A stretch of DNA of 64,000 nucleotides from Desulfopila inferna (GCF_016919005.1 NZ_JAFFQE010000008.1:62001-126000), one strand, 5' to 3'; positions 16,994 to 25,569 are shown, numbered from the stretch's first letter. The notes: generated by a model not told the origin, from the sequence alone. Program-made: numbers and translations.

Positions 16994-18520
16994 TCAGGGT
17001 TGTCCATTTCCATCACCCCGCTCTTCTACGGTCACACCTGTCTCCGGGTGCCAGCGCCACAAGCGGAGAAGGTCGGGAAAGGCGTGTGGCTTGAAAATGG
17101 ATTTGCCGAGCAGCATGCGTAAACATTCCTCGATACCCTCGGTAATCGTGGGGTGAGGATAAACGCTCTTCAGTACATCCAGGACTCCCTTGCCATGATC
17201 CATGAAATGGGCTATCGACATGATGGTACTGGAAACCTGCGGTCCAGCCGCCCTCATACCCAGAATGCGCTGCTGTTCATCATCGGTGACCAGAATCTTG
17301 ACAAATCCATGCGTTGCGCGCATGGCAATGGCACGGTTGCACAAAACATTGGACAGGTAGGCTGCCCGGTAGGGAATCTTCCTGCTCCGGCAGCCCTTTT
17401 CATTGAGTCCGATCGCGGCAACCGCCGGATAGAAGAACATCACGGTGGACATATTGTCATAATTAAGGGGCCAGCGGTTTTTACCGAACATATGTTTAAC
17501 CGCGTAGCGCCCTTCCATTTCGGCGATATTGACCAGCGCTGGATGGTGAGTGAGGTCGCCAGCGGCATAGATATTGTCGGAAACACAGCAGTTGGCGTCA
17601 GTTTTGAGGATACCGGGACTGCCGGTATCCAGCCCCAGCACTTCAAGGCCCAGACCCGATCTCTCAAAGGTACGGCCGATGGATATAAAAACGGCATCGG
17701 ATTCGATAACCTCGGAGTGACCATCCTGAAAATCAAGGACAACCTGCTGATATTCGGTCCTGGGGATAATTTCCCTGAGCTGGGCCGAATGAATCACCTG
17801 CACGCCGCTACGCACCAGATTATCACTGACAAAGGTTGAGATATCCTCATCCTCGTAAGGAATAACACGATTAGCACGATCCACCAGATATACTTTCGTC
17901 TGCCCGAAACTGGAAAAGATAGTGGCATATTCACAGCCAATGACGCCGGCACCGATGATGACCATTCGCTCGGGAAAGCGCTGGAGATTCAGGATTCCAT
18001 CCGAATTCAACACCCTGCACTGATCCATCAGCACATGCGGAAAATTTCTGGGGCGTGATCCGGTGGCAATAAGAAAATATCTGGCCTTGATCACCTCTTT
18101 TTTCCCATCATCGGAGCGGATTTCCACCGCCGTCTTGGAGAGAAAGCGCCCCCATCCATGTTTCAGAGTCAATGCCCCCGGCCCCTTCCATCTCCGAGGA
18201 GAATAGGTCTCAATCTGGGAGAGCATCTGGTATTGCTTTTCCTTGGCGGCCTGAAGAACCGTTCGGCGTACGGCGCAGTAGTCCACAGTGAGACCCGAGG
18301 CCTGATACCCTCTGTCCTGTTTGGCGGCGACGGCATAATCCTTGGCCAACTCCCACATGGTTTTGGATGCCAGCGCTCCCCACATGATGCCGGCCCCCCC
18401 TATCTCGGCGCCTTCGACAATACAGACATGTTTGCCAAAATCGAGAGCCCGCATAGCTCCGGCAAAACCGGCAGGACCGCAGCCCAGCACACACAGATCG
18501 TAGACATCATTGCCGCTCAT
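16994..18520 (-). CDS. SthA-like flavoprotein lacking the redox-active cysteines
   Basis: A 508-residue FAD/NAD-binding oxidoreductase of the pyridine nucleotide-disulfide family. It has GCGPAG for FAD binding near residue 13, a second Rossmann motif (GAGVIGCEYA), the second FAD motif AAGDLTHHPALVNIA, and the C-terminal dimerisation domain with YPHPTITEG. The position that holds C-x4-C in disulfide reductases reads GGAGIMWGALASK, so both cysteines are missing. The closest named fit is the soluble transhydrogenase SthA, which also lacks the second cysteine. It may move hydride between NADH and NADPH or to another acceptor. The start at 18520 is chosen for AAAGGA 6 bases upstream. A repeat array lies upstream. 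Confidence 0.8.
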   Translation of the reverse strand: MSGNDVYDLCVLGCGPAGFAGAMRALDFGKHVCIVEGAEIGGAGIMWGALASKTMWELAKDYAVAAKQDRGYQASGLTVDYCAVRRTVLQAAKEKQYQMLSQIETYSPRRWKGPGALTLKHGWGRFLSKTAVEIRSDDGKKEVIKARYFLIATGSRPRNFPHVLMDQCRVLNSDGILNLQRFPERMVIIGAGVIGCEYATIFSSFGQTKVYLVDRANRVIPYEDEDISTFVSDNLVRSGVQVIHSAQLREIIPRTEYQQVVLDFQDGHSEVIESDAVFISIGRTFERSGLGLEVLGLDTGSPGILKTDANCCVSDNIYAAGDLTHHPALVNIAEMEGRYAVKHMFGKNRWPLNYDNMSTVMFFYPAVAAIGLNEKGCRSRKIPYRAAYLSNVLCNRAIAMRATHGFVKILVTDDEQQRILGMRAAGPQVSSTIMSIAHFMDHGKGVLDVLKSVYPHPTITEGIEECLRMLLGKSIFKPHAFPDLLRLWRWHPETGVTVEERGDGNGQP

Positions 18521-18626
18521 GGTATATCCTTTGGTCATCGGGTTTCAGGAGCCGTGATGTTAACTCCCTCTTCTTTCTCAAAGATAAGCGAATTTTTCAG
18601 AGTTGTGAAGGGCAAGCGGGATATAA
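18521..18626. other. Upstream region of the flavoprotein gene
   Basis: Intergenic bases leading into the repeat array. They probably hold the flavoprotein promoter on the minus strand, but no box was fixed. Confidence 0.3.
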
Positions 18627-18974
18627 CCCAGCTGAGCTGGACTTTACAGTACCCCTTGAGGGGTATAAATGATTTGGCTTAAGGCCTGTGCACGGATTTA
18701 AAATACATTCCTCGTTTGCTTGTTTCTTGTGGTGGTTTTTCAGGAGTAAGGCACAAGCCCGGCTGAGCTGGATAAGTGCCTTGGCGATAAGGTCAAGTTC
18801 GCGGATTTAAATTACATTCCTCGTTTGCTTGTTTCTTGTGGTGGTTTTTCAGGAGTAAGGCACTAGCCCGGCTGAGCTGGATAAGTGCCTTGGCGATAAG
18901 GTCAAGTTCGCGGATTTAAATTACATTCCTCGTTTGCTTGTTTCTTGTGGTGGTTTTTCAGGAGTAAGGCACTA
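18627..18974 (+). repeat. Array of three repeat units with 109-base period
   Basis: The segment starting CGGATTTA recurs at 18693, 18802 and 18911, an exact period of 109 bases; the second and third copies are nearly identical. The first unit has a longer head: CCCAGCTGAGCTGG at 18628, TTTACAGTACCCC, and the hairpin TACCCCTTGAGGGGTA. Later units begin CCCGGCTGAGCTGG and read TAAGTGCCTTGG instead. Each unit ends in TTTTTCAGGAGTAAGGCAC. The last three bases of the array (18972-18974) are the stop codon of the neighbouring minus-strand gene. Copies of the same family occur at 29.5, 31.1, 34.6 and 57.7 kb. Confidence 0.92.
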
Positions 18975-19559
18975 AAAATCTTCGATCTTGCGACCGCGAT
19001 CGACAAAGGTCTCCACATCATCGCAGCAGTTTCTTACAGTTTTCGCCATCTGATATATTCGGCGATAAACCGGATCGTCCTTATCGAGTGACTCATTTGC
19101 CATTTCAAAGATTTCTTCTCCTTCGCCAACCATTTTATACAGCTTCTGCAAAATGATCTTTCGCTGCTTATGTTTTTTCTTTTCCTCTGTAATAAGCGGG
19201 AGAATACGTTCGATGGAAAGCTCCACCAGAGCGTCCCGGGGAGTCTGGTATCTGCTCGAAATTTTTTCGAGGTTCTGCAAAGTCCGCCTGGATATCACAT
19301 AGGTTTTCGCAATCCTCTGCTCCGGTATTTCATATTGAGTTGATTCTTCGGCAATCATCTTCATGACCGAGTCATCATCGATCAGATGATCAAAAAGTGA
19401 CTTCTGCTTAATTCCAAGTTGGTTTGCAAGGACGCTCATTGCATCGATACTACGTTCCGTCAGTTTAAACGTGGTTCGTACAGATTGCCTGCCGAGCAGC
19501 TCCTGAGTCGATTTCGAAGTAATTTCCAGGCGTATAAAAGATGTTTTCCTTGATGCCAT
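18972..19559 (-). CDS. Possible double ribbon-helix-helix DNA-binding protein
   Basis: A 195-residue basic protein that I cannot place in a named family. Two stretches look like ribbon-helix-helix units (strand, then two helices): RTTFKLTERSIDAMSVLANQ near residue 30 and AKTYVISRRTLQNLEKISSR near residue 85, each followed by a second helix. The C-terminal 75 residues are helical and charged with a pair of adjacent Cys. The start is the ATG at 19559 (GGAGG 6 bases upstream); an ATG at 19577 has no such site. It is divergent from hsp20, and a 10-base inverted repeat sits in the shared promoter region. Its stop codon is made by the end of a dispersed repeat. Confidence 0.6.
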   Translation of the reverse strand: MASRKTSFIRLEITSKSTQELLGRQSVRTTFKLTERSIDAMSVLANQLGIKQKSLFDHLIDDDSVMKMIAEESTQYEIPEQRIAKTYVISRRTLQNLEKISSRYQTPRDALVELSIERILPLITEEKKKHKQRKIILQKLYKMVGEGEEIFEMANESLDKDDPVYRRIYQMAKTVRNCCDDVETFVDRGRKIEDF

Positions 19560-19578
19560 CAAACCCTCCAGCTCCATG

Positions 19579-19611
19579 AATTACTTTTAGTATATTTAAC
19601 AAAAAGTAATT
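19579..19611. promoter_or_regulatory. 10-bp inverted repeat, possible operator
   Basis: AATTACTTTT at 19579-19588 and AAAAGTAATT at 19602-19611 are perfect inverse copies 13 bases apart. They lie just upstream of the start of the ribbon-helix-helix-like gene and directly upstream of the likely hsp20 promoter. This is a fitting place for an operator acting on both genes; binding is inferred, not shown. Confidence 0.5.
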
Positions 19612-19619
19612 TTACTTTA

Positions 19620-19647
19620 TTGACATGAGATGATTCCTTATTACTAT
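19620..19647 (+). promoter_or_regulatory. Sigma-70 type promoter for hsp20
   Basis: TTGACA at 19620-19625 and TACTAT at 19642-19647 are separated by 16 bases, a close match to the vegetative consensus (-35 perfect). The hsp20 start codon is about 79 bases downstream. No CIRCE-type repeat was seen. Confidence 0.55.
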
Positions 19648-19725
19648 TTCAGCTACGGATGTAAACAATAATAGTTACAAACAGTAAAAATAGCAAAAAA
19701 CACAACATACGCAAAGGAGAACGAT

Positions 19726-20157
19726 ATGCAACTGACACGATGGAACCCAACACGGCAACTTGGTTCAAGAACTCTTTTTCCAGCCCTGATGGACGACTTT
19801 TTCACCTCGATGCCCAGCCGCAGTGCCGCTGTGCGCGATTTTATACCTTCTGTGGACATTTACGAGAAGGACGAGAAGGTATTTTTTGAAGCCGAACTCC
19901 CCGGTTTCAAAAAGGAGGATCTCAAAGTAGATGTGCAGGGAAAAATTATCACTCTCAGCGGCGAACGCAAAGAAGAGACCATTGAAGGAGAGAACAGGTT
20001 CAGAAAGGAAAGGCGCTACGGCAAATTTCAGCGGTCTTTCCATCTAGGATTTGAGGCTGATAGCGATATGGTCGAGGCCAAGTATGAAAACGGCATTCTC
20101 ACCGTGATAGTGGCCAGACCCGAAGAGGAAAAGGTCAAGCAGATTCAGATTCATTGA
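19726..20157 (+). CDS. Hsp20/alpha-crystallin small heat shock protein
   Basis: A 143-residue ATP-independent holdase chaperone that keeps unfolding proteins soluble. After a short N-terminal region (RWNPTRQL, then ALMDDFFTSM) the alpha-crystallin domain runs from about residue 40 to 140: PSVDIYEKDEKVFFEAELPGFKKEDLKV, ITLSGERK, RFRKERRYGKFQRSFHLG and the signature YENGILTVIVARPEE. It ends in KQIQIH, an I-x-I-type tail used for oligomer contacts. AAAGGAGA lies before the ATG. Promoter, inverted repeat and terminator are listed separately. Confidence 0.95.
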   Translation: MQLTRWNPTRQLGSRTLFPALMDDFFTSMPSRSAAVRDFIPSVDIYEKDEKVFFEAELPGFKKEDLKVDVQGKIITLSGERKEETIEGENRFRKERRYGKFQRSFHLGFEADSDMVEAKYENGILTVIVARPEEEKVKQIQIH

Positions 20158-20229
20158 TCAACTCCAGCTCTGGGAACGGCAAATAGCAGAGCTGATACAA
20201 TGCAGTCAAAGCACATTTTACTCAGTAGC

Positions 20230-20262
20230 AAGGGGAGCGTCATAGTGGCGCTCCCCTTTTTT
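20230..20262 (+). terminator. Rho-independent terminator after hsp20
   Basis: A 10-base perfect stem (AAGGGGAGCG at 20230-20239, CGCTCCCCTT at 20249-20258) with a 9-base loop is followed by T6 at 20257-20262. It ends 72 bases after the hsp20 stop and 6 bases before the convergent enoyl-CoA hydratase gene. Confidence 0.85.
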
Positions 20263-20267
20263 CATAA

Positions 20268-21047
20268 TCAGCATCCCTTCCATTCGGGCTTCCGCTTTTC
20301 AAAAAAGGCGGCCACACCTTCCTTGGCGTCATGTGTAGTGCAAAGTCTGGCAAAAGCCTCATTCATCAATTCGAACTGCTTATTGTACTCGAGATCTTCC
20401 GAGGCATAGAAGGCCTTTTTGGCTATCTGAATGGCCACCGGACTTTTCTTTGCCAGCACTCGGGCCCATTCTGCGGCTTCCTTTTCGAGATCTTCCTTGG
20501 GAACCACCCTGTTGACAAGCCCCATGGCCATGGCCTCCGGTGCTTTGATCAGATCGCCAAACAAGAGCAATTCCAGGGCCTTTTTCCTGCCGACGATGCG
20601 TGCGACGGGGATAACGGGACCAACACAGTTCAGACCAACATTAATGGCGGTTAATCCCATCTTGGCATTTTCAGCGGCAATCACCAGATCGGCCGCGGCT
20701 ATTAATCCCATGCCGTTTGCAGCTGCAACTCCCTGCAATTGGGCGATTACCGGCTTCTTCATTCTTGAGATCGCCAACAGGGGCTGTTCCATATGTTCAA
20801 TCCAATCCCGGTATTGAAGAGCAGTTTTATCGGCAAGCTCATTAACGTCTATCCCGGCACAAAAAGCCTTCCCCGCACCTTTTAACAAGACAACACGGAC
20901 GGAGGGGTCCTGATCCATCTCAAGAAGCGCGCGGTGTAATTCCGTGGCCAGCGCGGTGGTAAATGTATTGAGCTGCTGCGGACGGTTAAGAGTTATAGAA
21001 CCAACAAAATCATCACCAACGTCGACAATAAGATTCTCATATATCAT
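20268..21047 (-). CDS. Enoyl-CoA hydratase/isomerase family protein
   Basis: A 259-residue crotonase-fold enzyme. Marks are GSITLNRPQQLNTFT near the start, the oxyanion-hole segments AGKAFCAGIDVNELAD and GVAAANGMGLIAAADLVIA, and GLNCVGPVIPVARIVG. Such enzymes hydrate or isomerise acyl-CoA thioesters in fatty or aromatic acid breakdown; the exact substrate is open because the usual hydratase glutamate pair is not clearly complete (the position after GLNCVG is not GxxP-Glu). The start at 21047 is chosen for GGAGGACAAGAA directly upstream; the frame extends 61 codons further but without a start signal. No other beta-oxidation gene is adjacent. Confidence 0.85.
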   Translation of the reverse strand: MIYENLIVDVGDDFVGSITLNRPQQLNTFTTALATELHRALLEMDQDPSVRVVLLKGAGKAFCAGIDVNELADKTALQYRDWIEHMEQPLLAISRMKKPVIAQLQGVAAANGMGLIAAADLVIAAENAKMGLTAINVGLNCVGPVIPVARIVGRKKALELLLFGDLIKAPEAMAMGLVNRVVPKEDLEKEAAEWARVLAKKSPVAIQIAKKAFYASEDLEYNKQFELMNEAFARLCTTHDAKEGVAAFFEKRKPEWKGC

Positions 21048-21560
21048 TTCTTGTCCTCCACTCCATGTTTGTTGTTCAAAACCTTCCATGCCATTATTCC
21101 TGAGGGCAGAAAGGAAGCTGTCCCTAACCCAGCCGAGTTGGAGAAGCTCAAATATTCTCCATAGCCTATCCTGAATATGTTGTTTTCTCCAGCCTTTTTC
21201 AAAGCATTTGACATTTTCCCCATTCCTCAAGTTCGAGACAACGAGAAATTGTTGTTCCTGATCTCTATGAATCCAAGAACTCTCAGAAGGAGTCCGGCAA
21301 TTGTATGACTAATCGATTTTTAAGAAGAGTGCGCCCTTCGCCACAGCATCACGGAAAGAAGAAATGGTATTGACATTCCAACGATAAATTTGTAGTGAAA
21401 TTATAGAGAATCGGTCTTCGAGGGGAAGTCGGATACAGACAAAGGCTATTTTAGAAAGATTGTTTTCTTGCTGAAAAACCAGAAAGCAATCCATAAGGTG
21501 CTAAAAATACCACAGCATACTCTGTATAGTAGTGATCATAACAAAACAAATGAGGTTGTC
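21048..21560. other. 513-base intergenic region with a degenerate repeat head
   Basis: No credible gene. TAACCCAGCCGAGTTGGAGA at 21123-21142 resembles the head of the dispersed repeat family (AACCCAGCTGAGCTGGA) with a few changes and without a recognisable tail. The remainder is upstream sequence for the OmpA-type gene and the hydratase gene. Confidence 0.35.
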
Positions 21561-22337
21561 ATGAACAAATTGCGTCTCACTCCTACCTTTCATCGATTCG
21601 GGAAAGCTGCCATTCTTATCTCTTTTCTTCTGGGCGGGTGCGCCGGTTCTCCTTCGGAGGTACGCTATGACGATACCACCAGAGATTATTCCATTGGTAA
21701 AGACGACAGCGCCAATGTGTATAATACACATGCGGCGAAAAGCAGCAGGAATTATGCACTCAGCCAGGATGATGAAGTAACCGCCCATTACACCCTGGAC
21801 AAGGATGATAAGGCCAAAGTCTATACGAATTCCGAGGATGGAGTCAGATACACGGTCGGTCAAAATGATGGTGTAACTGCACATTACATTCTCAGGCAGG
21901 GACCTCCCCCGGGCTTTCAGGAAGCAGATAACACGGCATATGCCGATCGAGAGGGGGCGGAAGGAGGAATACCCGGTTCTGCAGAAGAAGCAGCCGGTAA
22001 AAGCTTTGTTATCGAGGCTTCAGATATCCTCTTTGAATTCGACAAAGCCGTCATCAAAAAAGTTTACTATCCCATACTGGATAAATGGGTGGTTTTTTTC
22101 CAGGAAAATCCTCAGGTAACAGCTGAAGTTCATGGGCATACCGACAGTACAGGTCCAGAGGCATATAACCAGAAGCTTTCCGAAAGAAGAGCCGGTTCCG
22201 TGATGAATTATCTCATCGACCACGGGATTGAGCGGAACAGACTGACCGCTAAGGGGTTTGGCGAGCGCCTGCCTGTAGCACCTAACACTACTCCTGAAGG
22301 GCGACAGAAAAACCGGCGTGTGGAAATGAAATTTTAA
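21561..22337 (+). CDS. OmpA-family lipoprotein with internal repeats
   Basis: A 258-residue outer-membrane lipoprotein. The signal peptide ends LLGGC (Cys at residue 27). Residues 35-125 contain about four imperfect copies of a motif of the type D-D-x-V-T-A-H-Y-T-L or R-Y-x-x-G-x-D-D. Residues 150-258 form the OmpA C-terminal peptidoglycan-binding domain: ILFEFDKAVIKK, GHTDSTGPEAYNQKLSERRA and FGERLPVAPNTTPEGRQKNRRVEM, including the Asp and Arg that contact diaminopimelate. The ATG at 21561 is used because it gives the lipoprotein signal. It should tie the outer membrane to the cell wall; the role of the repeats is unknown. Confidence 0.87.
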   Translation: MNKLRLTPTFHRFGKAAILISFLLGGCAGSPSEVRYDDTTRDYSIGKDDSANVYNTHAAKSSRNYALSQDDEVTAHYTLDKDDKAKVYTNSEDGVRYTVGQNDGVTAHYILRQGPPPGFQEADNTAYADREGAEGGIPGSAEEAAGKSFVIEASDILFEFDKAVIKKVYYPILDKWVVFFQENPQVTAEVHGHTDSTGPEAYNQKLSERRAGSVMNYLIDHGIERNRLTAKGFGERLPVAPNTTPEGRQKNRRVEMKF

Positions 22338-22351
22338 CCCTGGGCAGGTGT

Positions 22352-23305
22352 TTACTCTTCGTCATGAGTCTTTTGGGTTTCGCGGATATGTCCGTAGTTG
22401 AGCAGGGCGACAAAAATGCTGCCTCCGACCAGATTACCCAAAATAGTCACGCCGACAAAGCCAAAGACCTGTAAAAGGCTGAATACATCGCTGATCAGAT
22501 AAGCGGTGAACATTTCAACTGACCCGGCGATAGAATGATGCAGACCGCCCAGCCCGATAATAAAGGTGACGATATAGATTGAAGCCATCTGGCTCAAAGT
22601 CGGTGTGGTTGCCAGGACAAGCCAGGTACCGAGTGCCATGAGCCAGCCTGCCAGAATAGCACTGAAAAATAAGGGAACAATGCCGAAGTTGACCAGATGT
22701 TCACCAATCTCGATGTACCCTGGTTTGGCATTGATGACCTCCTCGGCGGAAATGAGGAATATGGAACTGACCAACGCTCCGAGAAGATTACCGACGATCA
22801 CGACCAGCCATAACCGCAGCAGTTTTTTAAGGCTACCGCGGCGATCCAGAAATGGGTAGACGGCCGTTGCCGTATGTTCGGTAAAGAGCTGGGTGCCGCT
22901 CATTATGCAGATTACGAAGCCGAGTGGATAGACGAATGCCGTTGCCAGACGTGTGGTAATAACCGGATCCAAAAGCAGCATCTGAGTTTCGACAACAGCG
23001 ACCGACATCGCTGTAAAGCCAAGTATTAAGCCACCGGCCATGGAAGAGAGGAACAAGGACATAAAAGCCCGGTTCTGCTGGGCCAATCCTTCACGAATTG
23101 CCTTTTCCAGAATATCATCAGGATGCCGTAGTGCTTCATCGGTGCGTTTGACGATTACCGGGGTAAATTCCTCGTCTTCCTTCTGCCTTTCAGCTTCACG
23201 TTGAGTATGTATAGTTGTTTTATCATCTTTTGGGACATCCTTGTGGTCACGACCTTTCTTGTCTTTCGGCCGTGCTCCTTTTTCAGGCAATCTTTGTTTT
23301 GTCAC
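22352..23305 (-). CDS. Formate/nitrite transporter family protein (YfdC-like)
   Basis: A 317-residue membrane protein of the FNT family. A charged, Lys/Glu-rich N-terminal tail of about 75 residues is followed by six helices. Signature parts are GTQLFTEHTA near the first half-helix, and GLGGLHHSIAGSVEMF, which carries the central pore histidine (GFxHSVAN in FocA). The long charged N-terminus matches the YfdC subgroup better than FocA or NirC, so the anion moved is uncertain. Start is GTG at 23305 with GGAG 8 bases upstream. It converges with the OmpA gene 14 bases away. Confidence 0.82.
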   Translation of the reverse strand: MTKQRLPEKGARPKDKKGRDHKDVPKDDKTTIHTQREAERQKEDEEFTPVIVKRTDEALRHPDDILEKAIREGLAQQNRAFMSLFLSSMAGGLILGFTAMSVAVVETQMLLLDPVITTRLATAFVYPLGFVICIMSGTQLFTEHTATAVYPFLDRRGSLKKLLRLWLVVIVGNLLGALVSSIFLISAEEVINAKPGYIEIGEHLVNFGIVPLFFSAILAGWLMALGTWLVLATTPTLSQMASIYIVTFIIGLGGLHHSIAGSVEMFTAYLISDVFSLLQVFGFVGVTILGNLVGGSIFVALLNYGHIRETQKTHDEE

Positions 23306-23533
23306 TGTTGTCGCTCCAGATAAAGATGAACTCGACGGCTTTTCTATACGGCCCGCAAAAACATATGATATTCAGTTTTTCCGTCCATGCTACTTTTCCA
23401 GTGGGAGTTCTGGGCAAAAGACATTAAGGTAAGTTACTGTTATAATAAAATATTATACCTGAGGAGATGGTGTCAAAAAAATTTAGTAGATAGCGCCACA
23501 AGCTATACCGGAAAATTTCCATAGAACCGCTGT

Positions 23534-24007
23534 TTATTTGCGAACCCGGGTCACCTTATGGGGTACAGCCTTTCGGAGTTCTTCAATGGATATTTTCACA
23601 AGATGCCTGTCGTCACCGCCACCGGTCAGAATCCAATCCATTTGAAGAAGTTCAGGATCCAGAAGAATGATGGCATCGCCTGCACTCAAAGGCGAGTTTC
23701 CACCAGCCTGCTGGCCGATGCGTTTTTCGATCAGCTCGGCATCAGCTATCAGGGGACGCTCTTTAAGCTGTAAATACTTTCTTACCCTTTCGGTGCTGAC
23801 ACGTTTTGAGGCGGGAACCATGGCGATAACTATAGTATCATCCGCCGCTGTCAGCATCACGATTGACTTGGTGATTCTTTCAACAGGATAACCACTGACT
23901 GCTACAGCTTCTTCAACTGAATGAACGCTCTTGTCAAAGGAAAGCAGCTCGGCTTTGACGTTGTTGTGATGCAGCCAGTCTTGAAGTCTCCGCGAATAAA
24001 CCGTCAT
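23534..24007 (-). CDS. YbaK/ProX-type aminoacyl-tRNA deacylase
   Basis: A 157-residue protein of the YbaK/aminoacyl-tRNA editing fold, which hydrolyses wrongly charged tRNAs. Typical parts are HSVEEAVAVSGYPVERITKSIVMLTAADDTIVIAMVPASKRV, in which the Lys after IT is the conserved lysine of the family, and the late ILTGGGDDRHLVKISIEEL, the GGG-x-x-x segment near the active site. Which mischarged tRNA it clears is not determined. It stands alone. Confidence 0.85.
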   Translation of the reverse strand: MTVYSRRLQDWLHHNNVKAELLSFDKSVHSVEEAVAVSGYPVERITKSIVMLTAADDTIVIAMVPASKRVSTERVRKYLQLKERPLIADAELIEKRIGQQAGGNSPLSAGDAIILLDPELLQMDWILTGGGDDRHLVKISIEELRKAVPHKVTRVRK

Positions 24008-24123
24008 TTAGATTTCAGGCAAAATGTTTTTTATTATAATGGCATTCCATAATTGAGCTCTAACGACATATTTTTATACAATTTTACCTTATCTTTCCAG
24101 AATTTATTCTATTTGAAAATAGA

Positions 24124-24795
24124 TCAACCGTAAAAACTTTTGATGAAAACTCCTATAAAATATGCTACAGCGGCCGCTCCCCTACCTATAAGCATCATCT
24201 CCATTCCTGCCGTGATAAAATTGCTTCCGGTTACGCGAGTACGCAGTCCTCCAACTAAAAACAGGGAGAAAATGGCCAGAGTTATTGATAAAGGAAACAA
24301 TATTGTAGGCCTGCTTACCGGCAGCACATATGGAACCAGAGGTATTGCTCCAATGAGGATGAAAGCGATAAAAGTGAAAAATGCGCTGATCTGGGGACGT
24401 TCTTCAACTTTATCTTTTTTAGGATGTAAATTGCTTTCAACTACGGCCTGCTCCGAGCGGCCGGCAAGATAATTGGAAGCAGCCATGGATAAACCATCGG
24501 CAAGTAAAGAAGCAAAACCTACAGCGAGCACAGCAAAGGTTCCTAGTTTCGCACCTTCAATGCTAGCAATTACTGCAAATGTGGTCACTATTCCGTCGGT
24601 CGCTCCATAAACCATATCTTTTATATAAAGCTGAGCTGTTTTGTTTTTGATTTTAGGTTTTTTTATGGGCTTCTCTCTGTCGCCATTTTCTTCTGTCTTT
24701 GCAATAAGCTGATTTTGACTGTTATATAAGCGGGTAGAATCAAACTGCCGCCATTCCGACTGAGCAGAAAATACCGAAACGTTCTGGATCCGCAT
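24124..24795 (-). CDS. VIT1/CCC1-family membrane transporter
   Basis: A 223-residue protein of the VIT/CCC1 family (iron or manganese transport, or a related orphan group). After a variable N-terminal 60 residues it reads VYGATDGIVTTFAVIASIEGA, then FASLLADGLSMAASNYLAGRSEQ, and ends with helices LFLVGGLRTRV and MMLIGRGAAAVAYFIGVFI. The metal-binding glutamates in the usual loop are partly present. The start is uncertain, because the N-terminal part is weakly conserved and the ATG at 24795 has a poor ribosome binding site. Substrate not proven. Confidence 0.75.
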   Translation of the reverse strand: MRIQNVSVFSAQSEWRQFDSTRLYNSQNQLIAKTEENGDREKPIKKPKIKNKTAQLYIKDMVYGATDGIVTTFAVIASIEGAKLGTFAVLAVGFASLLADGLSMAASNYLAGRSEQAVVESNLHPKKDKVEERPQISAFFTFIAFILIGAIPLVPYVLPVSRPTILFPLSITLAIFSLFLVGGLRTRVTGSNFITAGMEMMLIGRGAAAVAYFIGVFIKSFYG

Positions 24796-25095
24796 TCGCA
24801 GAAAGACGACAGGACAGGCTGGAACTACTGACCATTGGCAACACGATATTCATCACTGAAACTCTATTCCATGGATGAAGTCTACTCGACCGGAAAATCT
24901 TACTGCCACTGAACCTGATCCATGGTATAGAATTTGTTGGAGGGAAACTTTATTGAGAATCAGAGAGGTATTTACGCTAGTACAGGCGATATCATTGAAT
25001 GCATTTATCTCTACTTATTGGGATCCGACAAATGTAGTGCTAAAAAAACACTAAAGGACAAATCAAAAGAAAGATGATTAGAAAGGAACAGAATA
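24796..25095. other. Intergenic region, no feature seen
   Basis: About 300 bases between divergent genes, AT-rich. It should hold promoters for both sides. AGAAAGGA before 25096 is the ribosome binding site of the esterase gene. Nothing else stood out. Confidence 0.35.
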
Positions 25096-25569
25096 ATGAC
25101 GCAAATTTTTCTCCATGGCCTGGATTCCTCGAGCAAAGGCACCAAGGGACGATTTTTTAAACAGAATTACCCCGATTGTATAATACCTGATTTTGCCGGC
25201 AGCCTGGAGCAGCGCCTGGAGAAGCTTGAGGTAATCTGCCGAAATGAAGACTCACTTCTGCTGATCGGCTCCAGCTTCGGCGGCCTCATGGCCGCCTGTT
25301 TTGCCGCAAATCACCGGAAGCGCGTCAAACGGTTGATTCTCCTGGCACCCGCTCTGAATTTTCCGGGATATCCTGTCCCTGAAGAGCGGGTTACTGCCCC
25401 GACCTACCTGCTCATCGGCAGCCTTGATCAGGTAACTCCGGCCAATATCGTGGTGCCCCTTGCCGAAAAGAGTTTCGCCAACCTGGAGGTAGATGTCGTT
25501 GACGAGGACCACCTGCTCCATACCGCCTTCGCCAACCTCGACTGGAACGTTTTGACCAAAATGAACTGA
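25096..25569 (+). CDS. Small alpha/beta hydrolase (YqiA-like)
   Basis: A 157-residue esterase of the YqiA/UPF0227-like group. It begins IFLHGLDSSSKGTKG, an oxyanion-type opening, and carries the nucleophile elbow GSSFGG (Ser near residue 56). LIGSLDQVTP holds a likely Asp and HLLHTAF the C-terminal histidine. The physiological ester is unknown. AGAAAGGA precedes the ATG. It converges with the ABC importer genes. Confidence 0.8.
   Translation: MTQIFLHGLDSSSKGTKGRFFKQNYPDCIIPDFAGSLEQRLEKLEVICRNEDSLLLIGSSFGGLMAACFAANHRKRVKRLILLAPALNFPGYPVPEERVTAPTYLLIGSLDQVTPANIVVPLAEKSFANLEVDVVDEDHLLHTAFANLDWNVLTKMN

Noticed and set aside
17153-17839. Open frame of 228 codons on the plus strand, opposite the flavoprotein gene
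   Set aside because: It is a shadow of the strongly supported minus-strand gene, with no family likeness and no start signal.
18627-18974. CRISPR array
   Set aside because: The 109-base units have no unique spacers between short repeats; copies are near identical over the whole period and occur elsewhere.
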